NCBI GenBank assembly: GCA_050246115.1
Contig: JBFWWP010000030.1
Coordinates: 1-64,000, forward strand
Length of the DNA stretch: 64,000 bases
Direction: 5' to 3'
Origin: JBFWWP01 sp050246115
GTDB taxonomy: Bacteria > Planctomycetota > UBA8108 > UBA1146 > JAJFFE01
The translations under genes were made by a program, and so were the position numbers. Below the pieces are notes generated by a model. It was not told where the DNA came from and ran no database searches. It saw only the letters and a list, made by a program, of their open reading frames with translations. Below are positions 63,645-64,000 of the stretch, one piece after another; position 1 is the first letter of the stretch; each line of letters begins with the position of its first letter.

Positions 63645-64000
63645 CTAGCGCCCTCTGGACCACCCCGATGCGCTGTTGATCTCAAGGGCCTCTGGTGGCA
63701 GAACAGCGTGTATCGGCGATCGGGTTCCAAACTGCCCGAGATGAACTCGTGAAGAAGGCGTCACGTAGTCGACTTCGACGACATCGGAGTCCGCATCTAC
63801 ATCGGCGCAGAACCCTCCTCGAGAGCTGAGCTTGGACTTCGACACACCCGTTTCGGAGTGGACCTCCATCCACCCGAGCACGCTTGCGCGCACGACCGCG
63901 CCTGGGTCCTGGTGAACCAGCCGGCCAGTGACGCACCCTGAACCCGCGACGACCAAGGGGCCTTTCAACTGGCTGAAGTCCTCGATGACCAAACGTCCCA
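63645..64000 (-). CDS. Partial protein, C-terminal end only
   Basis: A minus-strand frame entering from the right edge and stopping at 63645. At least 117 codons, with G or C in most third positions and a balanced composition, unlike shadow frames. It contains VIEDFSQLKGPLVVAGSG, VRASVLGWMEVHSETG and FCADVDADSDVVEVDY, an alternating beta-strand pattern. No family is recognised. The start lies outside the window. Confidence 0.45.
   Translation of the reverse strand, partial: GRLVIEDFSQLKGPLVVAGSGCVTGRLVHQDPGAVVRASVLGWMEVHSETGVSKSKLSSRGGFCADVDADSDVVEVDYVTPSSRVHLGQFGTRSPIHAVLPPEALEINSASGWSRGR

Overview
The window is a high-GC bacterial contig with a 100-base scaffold gap. It most likely comes from the phylum Planctomycetota. 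The evidence is a secreted FG-GAP protein ending in a type I dockerin, a decayed second dockerin tail, a large ASPIC/UnbV lipoprotein, a Minf_1886-type protein (a family described mainly from planctomycetes and verrucomicrobia), many GTG and TTG starts, and dense stop/start overlaps. No phage, CRISPR array, insertion sequence or rRNA gene was found.

Left part (1-13.4 kb). After a repeat block (1-460) comes a minus-strand run of eight consecutive genes for exported amidohydrolase-superfamily proteins, nine domains in all. Most are joined by 4-base xTGA overlaps. Only one, 3164-4456, keeps the full set of metal ligands. The others have lost the HxH motif and look like non-catalytic paralogues. 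This is the most unusual system in the window. Its upstream end is separated from pdxS by a 16-bp tandem array that broke the assembly.

13.8-31.6 kb. This stretch holds pdxS-pdxT (PLP synthase), a coupled pair encoding a 1128-aa TPR/FG-GAP/ASPIC lipoprotein and an exported TPR protein, then an iron block: a ferritin-like protein, a DtxR/MntR-type regulator, feoA, feoB and a 57-aa Cys-containing membrane peptide. An HNH nuclease remnant, a dockerin protein, a decayed dockerin gene and a second block of the same dispersed repeat follow. Next comes a two-gene surface-polysaccharide-like unit (CDP-glycerol glycerophosphotransferase family plus formyltransferase).

31.8-45.4 kb. This part encodes the three-subunit proton-translocating transhydrogenase, an exported redoxin, a bifunctional formiminotransferase-cyclodeaminase with an inserted C2H2-like finger, a MobA protein with a MoaD-like tail, a DUF3820 protein, a SAM methyltransferase coupled to an SNF-type sodium symporter, a GNAT-HDAC fusion, a CBS protein and a MoeB/ThiF enzyme.

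45.9-64 kb. The minus-strand genes are Minf_1886, an AI-2E family permease, a laccase-domain protein, carA and carB. They are followed by tmk-holB, a PaaK-like ligase coupled to a patatin, and a BtuCDF-type ABC importer. On the plus strand are a five-helix membrane protein, a zinc-ribbon protein behind a structured leader, and tRNA-Val(GAC). The 3' end of the tRNA gene is repeated twice downstream in a 133-bp tandem unit. A partial gene runs off the right edge.
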